A stretch of DNA of 64,000 nucleotides, taken from NCBI RefSeq assembly GCF_000092865.1, contig NC_014151.1, forward strand, positions 3,906,001 to 3,970,000, in the 5' to 3' direction. This stretch comes from Cellulomonas flavigena DSM 20109. Its GTDB lineage: Bacteria; Actinomycetota; Actinomycetes; Actinomycetales; Cellulomonadaceae. Within the stretch, counting starts at the first letter, position 1. Every line of letters starts with the position of its first letter. Below, in pieces: positions 38,047 through 50,322 of the stretch. The notes beneath the pieces were generated by a model. It was not told where the DNA came from. It did no database searches and saw only the letters and a program-made list of their open reading frames with translations. The position numbers and the translations under genes were made by a program.

Positions 38047-38565
38047 TCAGCCGCGGCGCCGGTGCAGACGACGGGCCGCGCGTGCCAGCTGCCGGACGTA
38101 CAGCCGCTGGAGCACCGGCACCAGCGGGCCGGCCGCCCGCGCCACCGCCCACACCGGGCGGCTGTACGCCTCGACGTCGAGCCACAGGTCACCGCCGCGC
38201 AGCACGACGCGGAACGCCTCCTCCCCCGCGAACGGGTGGCCGGGGAGCGTCCCGTACCCGAAGCCCTCGTGGTCGGCCCACACGACGCACGTGGGTGCGT
38301 GCACGGCGAGCGCGCCCGGACCCAGGAGGCTGACGACCTGCGTCCCGGGCTCGGCCGGTCCGGGCGCCCGGACCCGTACCCCGGCAGCCTCGTGCAGACG
38401 CCACGTGCGCAGGTCGTGCGCGAGCGCGGCCCGCTGCGGCTCGTCGGCACCGCGAGCGACGCGGTGGTGCGCGCGCAGGACCGCGTAGCCCACCGGCAGG
38501 CCGGTCCACGTCCCGGTGCGCCCGCGGGTCGCGCCGACCGGCGCGTACGTCAGGTCGCCCGTCAT
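38047..38565 (-). CDS. DUF1990 protein
   Basis: A 172-residue protein of the DUF1990 family: LTYAPVGATR at the start, YAVLRAHHRVARG, RTWRLHEAAGVRVRAPG, then VVWADHEGFGYGTLPGHPFAGEEAF and a basic C-terminus. The ATG overlaps the stop of the YndJ-like gene. DUF1990 and YndJ often occur together, so a shared function is likely, though unknown. Confidence 0.85.
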   Translation of the reverse strand: MTGDLTYAPVGATRGRTGTWTGLPVGYAVLRAHHRVARGADEPQRAALAHDLRTWRLHEAAGVRVRAPGPAEPGTQVVSLLGPGALAVHAPTCVVWADHEGFGYGTLPGHPFAGEEAFRVVLRGGDLWLDVEAYSRPVWAVARAAGPLVPVLQRLYVRQLARAARRLHRRRG

Positions 38566-39479
38566 GCCTCCACCGTCCCGGGTGCTCCCGCGCCGCGGCC
38601 GTCCGGCGCCTGCGCAGGGCGCCGGTCGCGCCCGGCGCGCAGCCGCAGCGCGACCAGGGAGCCGAGGACCACGGCCAGCGCGTTGGCCGCCCCGTGCGTG
38701 GCGACCATCCACGACAGGTCCGGGTGCGGCACACCGGTCACCTCGCCGAGCGCCCACCACAGTGCCAGCAGCATCGCGACGACGCTCCCGACGGCGGCGA
38801 CGGCGGCCCACGCGGCGGCCGTCGCGGGCCTGCCCCGTGCGGCGTCGGCGCGGGCCCCGCGCCAGGCGGCCGCGGTGGCGCACCACATCCCGGCGGTGAG
38901 GACGACGGTGCCGACGAGCTCGGCCACGTCCGACACGAGGTAGCCGACGAGCACCGCCACGACGCCCAGGGTCACCCCGGCGGCTCCGAGGTCCGCGAGC
39001 CGTCCGCCCGGGTCGGCACGGGCGGCGAGGCCCGCCGCGAGGCATGCGCCGAACCCGGCGAAGAGCATGTGGGGCACGGTGAGCAGCAGGATGTCGCCGC
39101 CGAACCCGAGGACGGCCGCACCGGCGCGGTCGGCGACGAGGGCGACGGCACCGACCGCCGGGAGGGCGAGCGCGGCGATCGCGGCGACCTCCGGGGGCCG
39201 GCGGGCGCGGGTGACGGTCGCGGCAGCGAGCGCGAGGAGCACCGCGGCCGCACCGGCGAACGGCAGGGTGAGCGCGACCGCCGCCGGGCCTCGCGGCAGG
39301 AGCAGCGCGAGCACGGCCGCCGCCCCGGCGAGGGGCCAGGCGGGCGAGCGCGGGTGCGGGACGCGGACGGTGCCGGTTGCGGCGAGCAGGCGCAGGCCGA
39401 GGGGCTGGACGACGACGGCGCCGAGCGCGATGGCGGCCTGGACGCCGAGCAGCGCGGCGGGCGTCAGGGTGTCATGCAC
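38562..39479 (-). CDS. YndJ-like polytopic membrane protein
   Basis: A 305-residue protein with about eight or nine transmembrane helices, e.g. PLAGAAAVLALLLPRGPAAV, ILLLTVPHMLFAGFGACLAAG, and a C-terminal VATHGAANALAVVLGSLVAL resembling the YndJ-family end. The start is the GTG at 39479; an ATG four bases away is out of frame. It is divergent from the broken FAD monooxygenase, with palindromic operators between. Function unknown. Confidence 0.8.
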   Translation of the reverse strand: MHDTLTPAALLGVQAAIALGAVVVQPLGLRLLAATGTVRVPHPRSPAWPLAGAAAVLALLLPRGPAAVALTLPFAGAAAVLLALAAATVTRARRPPEVAAIAALALPAVGAVALVADRAGAAVLGFGGDILLLTVPHMLFAGFGACLAAGLAARADPGGRLADLGAAGVTLGVVAVLVGYLVSDVAELVGTVVLTAGMWCATAAAWRGARADAARGRPATAAAWAAVAAVGSVVAMLLALWWALGEVTGVPHPDLSWMVATHGAANALAVVLGSLVALRLRAGRDRRPAQAPDGRGAGAPGTVEA

Positions 39480-39516
39480 GGCGAGCGACCGTCCGGGGAG
39501 GAGCCATAGATATATG

Positions 39517-39540
39517 GAACACGTTCATATGAACATGTTC
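39517..39540. promoter_or_regulatory. Double GAACNNGTTC operator
   Basis: GAACACGTTC and GAACATGTTC, separated by ATAT, form a 24-bp palindrome with two mismatched positions. It sits in an AT-rich patch between the divergent YndJ-like and FAD genes. TetR-type repressors use such sites. Similar sites occur at 63634-63677. Confidence 0.65.
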
Positions 39541-39601
39541 AATACGGGCCACGAGGCCCGTGGACCCACCCCCGGAGGGCAGCCCGGCGAGGGGTCCTGC
39601 C

Positions 39602-43314
<3,713 letters not shown>

Positions 43315-43327
43315 CCCGCAGCACCTG

Positions 43328-43388
43328 ACCGGCTCGTGAGCCGGTGACGCCGGCGGCGCCGCATCCCTCGGGATCGGCGCCGTCGGCG
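43328..43388 (+). terminator. Two hairpins after the bi-catalytic xylanase
   Basis: ACCGGCTC/GAGCCGGT (43328-43345) and, three bases later, a 14-bp stem CGCCGGCGGCGCCG / CGGCGCCGTCGGCG (43348-43388, one mismatch, 13-base loop). They begin 14 bases after the stop. Confidence 0.7.
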
Positions 43389-43482
43389 TTCGCACGTCGG
43401 CACGCCGTGCTCCGTCGCGCGTCCACGCGGGTGTCGCACGGGCGTCGGCCGTGCGGGCACCGTGCGTCCTTAGGATCGACAC

Positions 43483-44397
43483 GTGCCCCCGCGCTCCCCC
43501 CTCCCGGCCCGTCACGGGCTGCCCGCCGCCCGGGTGTGCACGCCACCGCCGCAGCGCGGTGTCCCCGACCCGTTCCCGACGATGGGTGCGTGGCTGCGGC
43601 ACCGCCTGCCGGTGCACGTCGACGTGGGTGCGATGCTCGCGGAGGGCCGGTTCGTCGACGCCGACGGCCGCGTGCTGCGCGACGACGACCCGTACGTGGC
43701 CCACCGGCACGTGTGGTTCCACCGCAACGTGCGCGCCGAGCCCGAGGTGCCCGGGCGCATCCACGTGCTGCACCGCGACGAGCGTCTCGTCGTCGTCGAC
43801 AAGCCGCCGTTCCTCTCGACCATCCCCCGGGGCAGGCACATCGTGCAGAGCGTCGTCGTGCGGCTGCGCGCCGAGCTCGACCTGCCGGAGCTCTCACCCC
43901 TGCACCGGCTCGACCGCGCGACGTCCGGCGTGCTGCTGCTCGCCACCGAGCAGCGCTGGCGCGCGCCGTACCAGACGGCGTTCGAGCGCCGCGCCGTCGA
44001 CAAGACGTACCGCGCGCTCGCGCCGCTGCGCGACGACCTCGAGCTGCCGGCCGACGTCCGCAACCACATCCGCAAGGTCCGCGGCACCGCGCACGCCGAG
44101 GTCGTGCCCGGTGCGCCGGTCAACGCCGAGACGCACGTCGAGCTGGAGCGCGAGGTCGACGGGCTCGGCGTCTACCGGCTGACCCCGCGCACGGGCCGCA
44201 CCCACCAGCTCCGGCTGCACCTGTGCGGCCTGGGGATCCCGATCGTCGGGGACCGGCTGTACCCCGTCGAGCGCGACCTCGACCTCGACGACTTCACCGA
44301 CCCGCTGCAGCTCCTCGCGGTGCGGATCGCGTTCACCGACCCGGTCGACGGTCGCGGCCGCGAGTTCCACAGCAGCCGCACCCTCCCCCTCACGTGA
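43483..44397 (+). CDS. RluA-family pseudouridine synthase
   Basis: A 304-residue enzyme that isomerises uridine in rRNA or tRNA. The catalytic motif HRLDRATSGVLLLA has Asp144; LHRDERLVVVDKPPFL and RTGRTHQLRLHLCGLGIPIVGDRLYP are the flanking family motifs. The N-terminal ~95 residues form a degenerate extension as in some actinobacterial RluA proteins. TAGGAT ends seven bases before the GTG, suggesting a leaderless mRNA. Confidence 0.93.
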   Translation: MPPRSPLPARHGLPAARVCTPPPQRGVPDPFPTMGAWLRHRLPVHVDVGAMLAEGRFVDADGRVLRDDDPYVAHRHVWFHRNVRAEPEVPGRIHVLHRDERLVVVDKPPFLSTIPRGRHIVQSVVVRLRAELDLPELSPLHRLDRATSGVLLLATEQRWRAPYQTAFERRAVDKTYRALAPLRDDLELPADVRNHIRKVRGTAHAEVVPGAPVNAETHVELEREVDGLGVYRLTPRTGRTHQLRLHLCGLGIPIVGDRLYPVERDLDLDDFTDPLQLLAVRIAFTDPVDGRGREFHSSRTLPLT

Positions 44398-44425
44398 GCC
44401 GGCGCCGACCGGATCGTGCGGCGGG

Positions 44426-45202
44426 TCAGGCGGTGCGGCGGCGGGCGACGACGAGCAGTGCGGCACCGGCGAGGACCGGGGCACCGGGCTGGACCGGGGT
44501 GCCGGGCTGGACCGGGGTACCGGGCTGGACCGGGGTACCGGGCTGGACCGGCGTGCCCGGCTGGACCGGGGTGCCCGGCTGGACGGGCGTCGTGGGGACG
44601 TTGGCCGCGTCGACGGCCCGCGCCACGAACTGGCCGGTGACGATGAACGCCCGCAGCTCCTCCGGCGTGCCCGCCAGGGCGGCCTGCGCCGCGGCATCGA
44701 GCGCCGGACCCGTGGTGTCCCGCCCGCCCTCGACCATCCGGTACGCCGCGAGCCGGTCGTCGGCGAGCTGCGCCTCCGCGTACCCGAAGTCGAGGAAGTC
44801 GGTGAAGTCCTGCGGGTCGCCGCTGTCGACGACCCGCTGGACGAGGGCGTCGACGTGCGGCTCGGTGGCGCCGTTGATGAAGCGCACGACGCGCAGCTCC
44901 TCGTCGACGTTCCACGCCGACACGTACCCCCCGTCGACGTAGGCGCGCAGCTCCTCGATGGTGCCGGCCAGGGCCCTGGTCGCCGACGAGCGCATCACCG
45001 GGCCGGAGGGCGCGGCGAGCAGCGCCTCGACCCACGCGCGGTACTCCTCGTCGGTCGTCCCGCTGAAGCCCGCCTTGACGAGCTCGCGGTGCGCCTGGAT
45101 CTCCGGGCTCAGACCGTAGGCGGCTGCCGGTGACACCCCCAGGCCCAGGCCCCCCACTGCCACCACCACGGCCACGCCCAGAGCGCGCACCATCCTCCGC
45201 AT
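44426..45202 (-). CDS. Secreted ALF-repeat protein with PGTPVQ tail
   Basis: A 258-residue exported protein. A signal peptide ends near SPAAAYG. The body has ALF-type short repeats: SGPVMRSSATRALAGTIEELRAYVDGG, DFGYAEAQLADDRLAAYRMVEGG, TGPALDAAAQAALAGTPEELRAFIVTG. Six PGTPVQ-type hexapeptides then lead to a hydrophobic C-terminus (LAGAALLVVARRRTA), like a wall- or membrane-anchor signal but lacking an LPXTG motif. Role unknown; ALF repeats occur in secreted actinobacterial proteins. Confidence 0.8.
   Translation of the reverse strand: MRRMVRALGVAVVVAVGGLGLGVSPAAAYGLSPEIQAHRELVKAGFSGTTDEEYRAWVEALLAAPSGPVMRSSATRALAGTIEELRAYVDGGYVSAWNVDEELRVVRFINGATEPHVDALVQRVVDSGDPQDFTDFLDFGYAEAQLADDRLAAYRMVEGGRDTTGPALDAAAQAALAGTPEELRAFIVTGQFVARAVDAANVPTTPVQPGTPVQPGTPVQPGTPVQPGTPVQPGTPVQPGAPVLAGAALLVVARRRTA
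44475..44585 (-). repeat. 18-bp tandem repeats encoding PGTPVQ
   Basis: Six copies of an 18-bp unit (on the plus strand GGCTGGACCGGGGTACCG with small variation) encode the Pro/Gly linker of the ALF-repeat protein. Some units are identical, so slippage is likely. Confidence 0.88.
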
Positions 45203-45484
45203 CGGTCTCTCCTCGTCGTCGGTACCCCCTACCCGGTGACGCGCCTTTGCACCGATCCGGACAACCGCGCGAACGCTAACGCCCTTTCGTACCGCTGTGG
45301 TGCGCTTCGGGGTGGGCGCTCGCACGATCTGCACATCTCCCCGTGAACGTGGGCATGTCGGTCTTCTCTGAGTGGGGTTCACCCCGACGTCCGAGACGCG
45401 GGCACGACGCCGAGGAGGTCCCGGCCCTGGCCGAACCGACTCGCTGACGTCCACGGGACGTGGTCACACCTACGCGCCGACCGC
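45203..45484. other. Intergenic, 282 bp, no gene seen
   Basis: Between the ALF-repeat gene start and the palindrome after the SpoU gene. No plausible coding frame. It should contain the ALF-gene promoter. AT-richer spots occur near 45255-45300 and 45330-45375. Nothing else was recognised. Confidence 0.6.
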
Positions 45485-45516
45485 CGAGAAGTGGTCGCCG
45501 GTCCGACCACTTCTCG
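45485..45516 (-). terminator. 13-bp perfect stem, terminator of SpoU gene
   Basis: CGAGAAGTGGTCG (45485-45497) pairs perfectly with CGACCACTTCTCG (45504-45516) around CCGGTC. It begins nine bases after the stop of the SpoU-family gene and lacks a T-tract. Confidence 0.75.
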
Positions 45517-45525
45517 CGGCGCTCG

Positions 45526-46047
45526 TCACACGAGACCTGCGAGGCGGTAGAGGACGAGCGAGCCCGCGACCGCAACGTTGAGGCTCGCACCCGTGCCGAC
45601 CATGGGGATCTCGACGACGACGTCGAGCAGGTCGAGCGCCTCCGGCGGGACGCCGGTCTGCTCGTGCCCCAGGACCATCACCGTGCGGCCGCGGGCGACG
45701 GGGAGGTCACCGAGCCGTACGGACTCCTCGGCGAGCTCCACGCCGACCACCGCCGACCCGCGCTCGCGCTGCCGCTCGAGCCACCGCACGGGGCTGCCGG
45801 TCCAGTGGACGCATGCCGGCCGGCGCAGCGTGTTGCCGCGCGCGAGGGCCTCGGGCACCCACGGCAGCCGGGGTACCGCCAGGCACGCGCCGGCGGCGTC
45901 GCACGTGCGCAGCAGCGTGCCGAGGTTGGCGCCGTGCAGCGGCCACAGCGGGGCGGCGACCAGGTGGTCCCAGCAGCCGTGGGAACGGGAGCGACGCTCG
46001 CGTCGCAGGTCCTCGCGGGTCCGGACCCGCACCTGCGGGCGGCTCAC
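45526..46047 (-). CDS. SpoU/TrmH-family RNA methyltransferase
   Basis: A 173-residue methyltransferase of the trefoil-knot SPOUT class. All three motifs are present: motif 1 HGANLGTLLRTCDAAGA, motif 2 VMVLGHEQTGVPPEAL, motif 3 VEIPMVGTGASLNVAVAGSLVLYRLAG. It uses SAM to 2'-O-methylate tRNA or rRNA ribose; the target is unknown. I chose the GTG at 46047; the frame is open further upstream to a GTG or ATG at 46200, but the extra residues look non-coding. Confidence 0.85.
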   Translation of the reverse strand: MSRPQVRVRTREDLRRERRSRSHGCWDHLVAAPLWPLHGANLGTLLRTCDAAGACLAVPRLPWVPEALARGNTLRRPACVHWTGSPVRWLERQRERGSAVVGVELAEESVRLGDLPVARGRTVMVLGHEQTGVPPEALDLLDVVVEIPMVGTGASLNVAVAGSLVLYRLAGLV

Positions 46048-46266
46048 GGGCGGACGAGGGTGACCCCTCCGGGACGAGTGCTCATGTGGGACGTGCTTCG
46101 CGGCGCACGCGGGCCATCGTCGGGAGCCTGCAGTGTGACGCCGCGACGCGTCCGGGGGCAACCCCGCACGCCGAGTGCCGCAGAGGGCGGAAGTTTCCAT
46201 CTGCCGCGCGCGGCACCGCCGCTCCTACGCTCGGGCGACGTCAGACCACATCCCCATGAAACGGAC

Positions 46267-46560
46267 ATGACCATGGCTTCGACCGCCCCCGTGAACGCCC
46301 CCGTCGAGGAGGACGACGACGAGCCGTCGTGGACCGACTTCGCCGTCGCGATCCCCACGCTCGCCTTCGCGATCATCCCCTTCACGTCGCTGTGGGACAG
46401 CTTCGCCGACCCGGAGGGCGTCGCCCGCAAGTACCGCGGCGTCGCGCGCCTGCTCGAGACGGTCGGCCCGGTGACCGTCTCCGCCGTCTTCGCGGTCATC
46501 ACCGTGGCGCTCGTCGCCATCGCGGTCCACAAGCGCCGCACGTACGCGAAGCAGCACTGA
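46267..46560 (+). CDS. 97-residue two-helix membrane protein
   Basis: A small membrane protein: acidic N-terminus ([11 protein letters not shown]), helix 1 ([20 protein letters not shown]), a loop with [12 protein letters not shown], helix 2 ([19 protein letters not shown]) and a basic end [10 protein letters not shown]. No family recognised. Start is ATG at 46267, or two codons later. It is followed by a very strong palindromic terminator, supporting a real transcribed gene. Confidence 0.65.
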   Translation: MTMASTAPVNAPVEEDDDEPSWTDFAVAIPTLAFAIIPFTSLWDSFADPEGVARKYRGVARLLETVGPVTVSAVFAVITVALVAIAVHKRRTYAKQH

Positions 46561-46609
46561 GCGGTCGCACGCGACGAGAGACACGCGCCGAGCCGTCCGG
46601 CCGCTCGGT

Positions 46610-46656
46610 GACACGGCGGGAGGGCCGGGGCACTGCCCCGGCCCTCCCGCCGTGTC
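46610..46656. terminator. 47-bp perfect palindrome
   Basis: Two 23-base arms (46610-46632 and 46634-46656) are exact reverse complements around one C. The arms start GACACGGCGGGAGGG. It lies 50 bases after the small membrane-protein stop. No T-tract follows. Confidence 0.8.
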
Positions 46657-46810
46657 GACGTCCGTGGGGCAGGACGCGTCAACTCGACGTGCACTTCCCG
46701 GCGGCCGCCCGCTTGCCGGTGACGAACAGCGCGGAGACCTGGCGTCGTCCACCAGGAAGGCACGTCCTCGAGCCGTGCGAGCGGTCGAGGTGAGGCCTAA
46801 TCGATTCCGT

Positions 46811-46825
46811 GAGCGCGACGCGCTC
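46811..46825. promoter_or_regulatory. Palindrome upstream of the GH9 gene
   Basis: GAGCGCGACGCGCTC is a perfect dyad around one base, 121 bp before the cellulase start, next to AATCGATT. It is reminiscent of, but not identical to, the CelR/CebR cellulase operator (TGGGAGCGCTCCCA). Confidence 0.4.
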
Positions 46826-46945
46826 CGGCGCGCCGACCAGCCGACCTACCGTGACCAGGGCGTTCCGTCGTCGGCCGGCACCACCGCCGGGGCAGCCGCG
46901 GCACGAGCGTCGTCACCACGTCGTCTCCCCCGAACGAGGTCCCCC

Positions 46946-49273
46946 ATGCCACCCAGCACCCGCCGGCGCGCCGCCGGCCTGGCAGCCTCGGCCGCGGTCG
47001 CGGTCGCCGCCGCCCTCACCGTCACGGGCGCCACCGCGCCCGCGGCCGTCGCCGCCGCCGACCCGAGCACCCCGGTCAAGGTCAACCAGGTCGCCTACGT
47101 CCCCGGTGTCGCCAAGGTCGCGACGCTCGTCAGCTCCGCGACGTCCCCCGTACCGTGGACGCTGCGCGACGCGTCCGGCCGCACGGTCGCCTCGGGCAGC
47201 ACCACCGTCAAGGGCGCGGACTCCCTGTCCGGCGACCGCACCCACCTCGTCGACTTCTCGTCGTACGACACCCCGGGCACCGGGTACGTGCTGGTCGCGG
47301 GCGGCTCCGAGAGCCTGCCGTTCGACATCTCCGCCGACCCGCTGAAGCAGCTCCGGTACGACGCGCTCGCGTTCTTCTACCACCAGCGCTCGGGCATCGC
47401 GATCGAGTCGCAGTACGTCGGAGCCGCGTACGCGCGCGCCGCCGGGCACCTGGGTGTCGCCCCCAACCAGGGCGACACGAGCGTGCCGTGCCGGCAGTCC
47501 TGCGGGTACAGCCTCGACGTGCGCGGCGGCTGGTACGACGCGGGCGACCACGGCAAGTACGTCGTCAACGGCGGCATCGCGACGTGGCAGCTGCAGAACG
47601 CGTACGAGCGGACGCTGCACGTCGACGGCGCGGACCGCGCGGCGCTCGGTGACGGGAAGCTGCGCATCCCCGAGCGCGCCAACGGGGTGCCGGACGTGCT
47701 CGACGAGGCGCGCTGGGAGGTCGAGTTCCTGCTGCGCATGCAGGTGCCGGCCGGGCGCACCGACGCCGGGATGGTCCACCACAAGATGCACGACGAGAAC
47801 TGGACGGGGATGCCCACGATCCCGTCGCAGGACTCGTCGCGCCGCATCCTCGCGCCCGTCAGCACGGCCGCGACGCTCAACATGGCGGCCGTCGCCGCAC
47901 AGGCAGCGCGCCTGTGGGAGCCGTACGACGCGACGTTCGCCGCGAAGGCGCTGAGCGCCGCGAGGACCGCGTACGCCGCGGCGAAGGCCAACCCGAACCG
48001 CATCGCGTCGGCAAGCGACGGCACCGGCGGCGGGGCGTACGGCGACACCTCCGTGACCGACGAGTTCTACTGGGCGGCCGCCGAGCTGTACGCGACGACG
48101 GGCGAGTCGGCCTACCGCGCCGATGTCACGGGCTCGTCATTCTACAAGGGCACGAGCTTCGCGCAGCGCGGGTACGACTGGGGCTGGACCGGCGGGCTCG
48201 GTGACACGACGCTCGCACTCGTCCCGACCGACCTGCCCGCGTCGGACGTCGCGGCGACGCGCTCGGCGATCGTGTCCTTCGCGGACGCGGCGCTCTCCCG
48301 CCTGGCGGGCCAGGCGTACCCGGCACCGAACAACGCCGGCAGCGTCTACTACTGGGGCTCCAACGGCCAGGTGACCAACAACGCCAACGCGCTGGCCCTC
48401 GCGTACGACTTCACGGGCCAGGCGAAGTACCGGACCGCCGTGTTCGGCGCGCTCGACTACCTGCAGGGCCGCAACCCGCTGAACCAGTCGTACGTCGCCG
48501 GCTACGGCGAGAAGCCCGTGCGCAACGTGCACCACCGGTTCTGGGCGAACCAGCTCGACGCGTCCCTGCCGACCGCGCCCCCCGGGTCGCTGTCCGGCGG
48601 CCCGAACAGCGAGCTGCAGGACCCGTACGCGGCGGCGCAGCTCGCCGGGTGCGCGGCGCAGAAGTGCTTCGTCGACCACATCGACGCGTACTCGGTCAAC
48701 GAGGTCGCGATCAACTGGAACTCGGCGTTCGCGTGGCTGACGGCGTGGGCGGCGGAGCAGGCGGGCGGCGCGACGCCGACGCCGACCCCGACGCCCACCC
48801 CGACCCCCACGCCGACGCCGTCGGCGACGCCGAGCCCCACCCCGTCGCCGACCCCGTCGGTGACGCCGACCCCCACCCCGTCGCCGACCCCGTCCGCGAC
48901 GCCGAGCCCCACCCCGTCGCCGACCCCCTCCGCGACGCCGAGCCCGACGCCCCAGCCGGCTGCGGCCTGCCGGGTGACGTACTCGGCGAACTCATGGGGC
49001 TCGGGCTTCACGGCGGCGGTCGAGGTGACCAACACCGGCTCCACCGCGTGGTCGTCGTGGCGCCTCGGCTTCACGTTCGCGGGTGACCAGAAGGTCACCC
49101 AGGGCTGGAGCGCGACGTGGGACCAGTCGGGCTCGACGGTGACCGCGACCAACGCCGCGTGGAACGGCCAGCTCGCGCCCGGCGCGACGACGAGCATCGG
49201 GTTCAACGGCTCGTACAGCGGCACGAACGCGGCACCGACCGCGTTCACGGTCAACGGGGCCGCCTGCTCCTGA
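46946..49273 (+). CDS. Secreted GH9 endoglucanase with CBM2
   Basis: A 775-residue secreted cellulase. Signal peptide to about AVAAADP; an N-terminal Ig-like CelD_N domain ([18 protein letters not shown]); the GH9 (alpha/alpha)6 barrel with [10 protein letters not shown] (Asp198, Asp201: base and water-positioning), VRNVHHRFW, and proton donor Glu586 in [16 protein letters not shown]; a Thr/Pro linker at about 609-672; and CBM2 ([20 protein letters not shown]). It cleaves cellulose outside the cell. Only a weak CGAGG ribosome site precedes the ATG. The linker is built from repeated PTP/SPTP codons. Confidence 0.95.
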   Translation: MPPSTRRRAAGLAASAAVAVAAALTVTGATAPAAVAAADPSTPVKVNQVAYVPGVAKVATLVSSATSPVPWTLRDASGRTVASGSTTVKGADSLSGDRTHLVDFSSYDTPGTGYVLVAGGSESLPFDISADPLKQLRYDALAFFYHQRSGIAIESQYVGAAYARAAGHLGVAPNQGDTSVPCRQSCGYSLDVRGGWYDAGDHGKYVVNGGIATWQLQNAYERTLHVDGADRAALGDGKLRIPERANGVPDVLDEARWEVEFLLRMQVPAGRTDAGMVHHKMHDENWTGMPTIPSQDSSRRILAPVSTAATLNMAAVAAQAARLWEPYDATFAAKALSAARTAYAAAKANPNRIASASDGTGGGAYGDTSVTDEFYWAAAELYATTGESAYRADVTGSSFYKGTSFAQRGYDWGWTGGLGDTTLALVPTDLPASDVAATRSAIVSFADAALSRLAGQAYPAPNNAGSVYYWGSNGQVTNNANALALAYDFTGQAKYRTAVFGALDYLQGRNPLNQSYVAGYGEKPVRNVHHRFWANQLDASLPTAPPGSLSGGPNSELQDPYAAAQLAGCAAQKCFVDHIDAYSVNEVAINWNSAFAWLTAWAAEQAGGATPTPTPTPTPTPTPTPSATPSPTPSPTPSVTPTPTPSPTPSATPSPTPSPTPSATPSPTPQPAAACRVTYSANSWGSGFTAAVEVTNTGSTAWSSWRLGFTFAGDQKVTQGWSATWDQSGSTVTATNAAWNGQLAPGATTSIGFNGSYSGTNAAPTAFTVNGAACS

Positions 49274-49303
49274 CGGTTGCGCACCGGGTGCCCGCCCGGT
49301 CCT

Positions 49304-49345
49304 GACGGCGGCCGCCGGTCCTCGTGACCGGCGGCCGTCGCCGTC
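49304..49345 (+). terminator. Terminator after GH9
   Basis: GGCCGCCGGTC (49310-49320) pairs with GACCGGCGGCC (49326-49336) around CTCGT, with further imperfect pairing outside. It lies 30 bases after the cellulase stop and 30 before the convergent marR stop. Confidence 0.75.
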
Positions 49346-49376
49346 CGACCTGCGGTCCGGTCCCGCCGGGCGCGGC

Positions 49377-49832
49377 TCAGCCGGCGCGGTCGTCCCCCCG
49401 CAGGTTGCGGACCATCGTCTGCAGCGCCCGGAACGTGTCCTGCTGCGCGGCGGGCGTCAGGCCGGCCAGCATCGCGACCTCGACGGACCGGACGGCGACG
49501 GTCGCCTCGCCCAGCCGGCGGCGCCCCTCCGGTGTGAGCGTGGTGGGCAGCACCTTGCCGACGGGCGCCTCGGTGGGCCGGGTGACGTACCCCTCGTCCT
49601 CGAGGGCCTGGAGCAGGGTGCTCATGGACTGCCGGGTGACGAAGGCGCCCCGGGCCAGCTCCGCGCCCGACATGCCGGGGCGCTGCGCGAGCAGCTCGAG
49701 GCAGGCGTAGCGCGTGACGTTCATGCCGAGCGGGCGCAGGACGTCCTCCATGGCGGTGCGCAACGCGCTGGAGACCTCCTTGAGCGCGTAGCCCATCGAC
49801 GTCCCGAGGTCGACGCCTCCACCTTGACCCAT
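49377..49832 (-). CDS. MarR-family regulator
   Basis: A 151-residue winged-helix regulator: LRPLGMNVTRYACLELLAQRPGMSGAELARGAFVTRQSMSTLLQALEDEGYVTR, then the wing GKVLPTTLTPEGRRRL. It is divergent from a VOC-family gene, with two TGTCAG-N4-CTGACA operators between, one overlapping its own start. The ATG at 49832 is in the first operator, and a CAGGAT hexamer lies seven bases before it, so its mRNA may be leaderless. It probably represses itself and the VOC gene. Confidence 0.92.
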   Translation of the reverse strand: MGQGGGVDLGTSMGYALKEVSSALRTAMEDVLRPLGMNVTRYACLELLAQRPGMSGAELARGAFVTRQSMSTLLQALEDEGYVTRPTEAPVGKVLPTTLTPEGRRRLGEATVAVRSVEVAMLAGLTPAAQQDTFRALQTMVRNLRGDDRAG

Positions 49833-49874
49833 GTCAGCATCCTGACATACGGTCCGCGTGTCAGGAATCTGACA
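49832..49874. promoter_or_regulatory. Two MarR operators
   Basis: TGTCAGCATCCTGACA (49832-49847) and TGTCAGGAATCTGACA (49859-49874) are perfect six-base inverted repeats with four-base spacers, centres 27 bp apart. The first overlaps the marR start codon, and both lie in the divergent promoter region. Confidence 0.85.
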
Positions 49875-49896
49875 CGCGACGACCCGAGGAGCACCC

Positions 49897-50265
49897 ATGC
49901 CCGTCACCGGCCCCGACTTCGTCTCCCTGCAGGTGCGCGACCTCGCCGCGTCGCAGGCCTTCTACGAGCGCTACCTCGGCCTCGTCCGCGCACCGAGCGG
50001 CCCCCCGCACGCCGTCGTCTTCGACACCCGCCCCGTCGCGTTCGCCGTCCGCGACGTCGTCCCCGGCACGGACCTCGACGCGCCGCCGCACCCCGGCGTC
50101 GGCACGGCGGTGTGGCTGCACGCCACCGACGTGCAGCAGATCCACGACGCCCTGGCGGCCGACGGCCGCACGATCGTCACGCCGCCCGTCGACGGCCCCT
50201 TCGGCCGCACGTTCACGTTCGCCGACCCGGACGGCTACCGGATCACCCTGCACGACCGCGCCTGA
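49897..50265 (+). CDS. VOC (glyoxalase/bleomycin-resistance) family protein
   Basis: A 122-residue VOC protein: FVSLQVRDLAASQAFYERYLGL opens the fold and FTFADPDGYRITLHDR closes it, giving the paired beta-alpha-beta-beta-beta modules. It may be a lyase, a dioxygenase or a drug-binding protein; the substrate is unknown. CGAGGAG precedes the ATG. It is divergent from and likely repressed by the MarR protein. Confidence 0.88.
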   Translation: MPVTGPDFVSLQVRDLAASQAFYERYLGLVRAPSGPPHAVVFDTRPVAFAVRDVVPGTDLDAPPHPGVGTAVWLHATDVQQIHDALAADGRTIVTPPVDGPFGRTFTFADPDGYRITLHDRA

Positions 50266-50278
50266 CGGGCGCGCCGGC

Positions 50279-50311
50279 CCGCTGCCGCGGACATCACGCC
50301 CGCGGCAGCGG
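50279..50311. terminator. Bidirectional terminator, 12-bp perfect stem
   Basis: CCGCTGCCGCGG (50279-50290) pairs with CCGCGGCAGCGG (50300-50311). It lies between the convergent ends of the VOC gene (50265) and the alpha/beta-hydrolase gene (50323). Confidence 0.75.
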
Positions 50312-50322
50312 CACCCCGGCGG

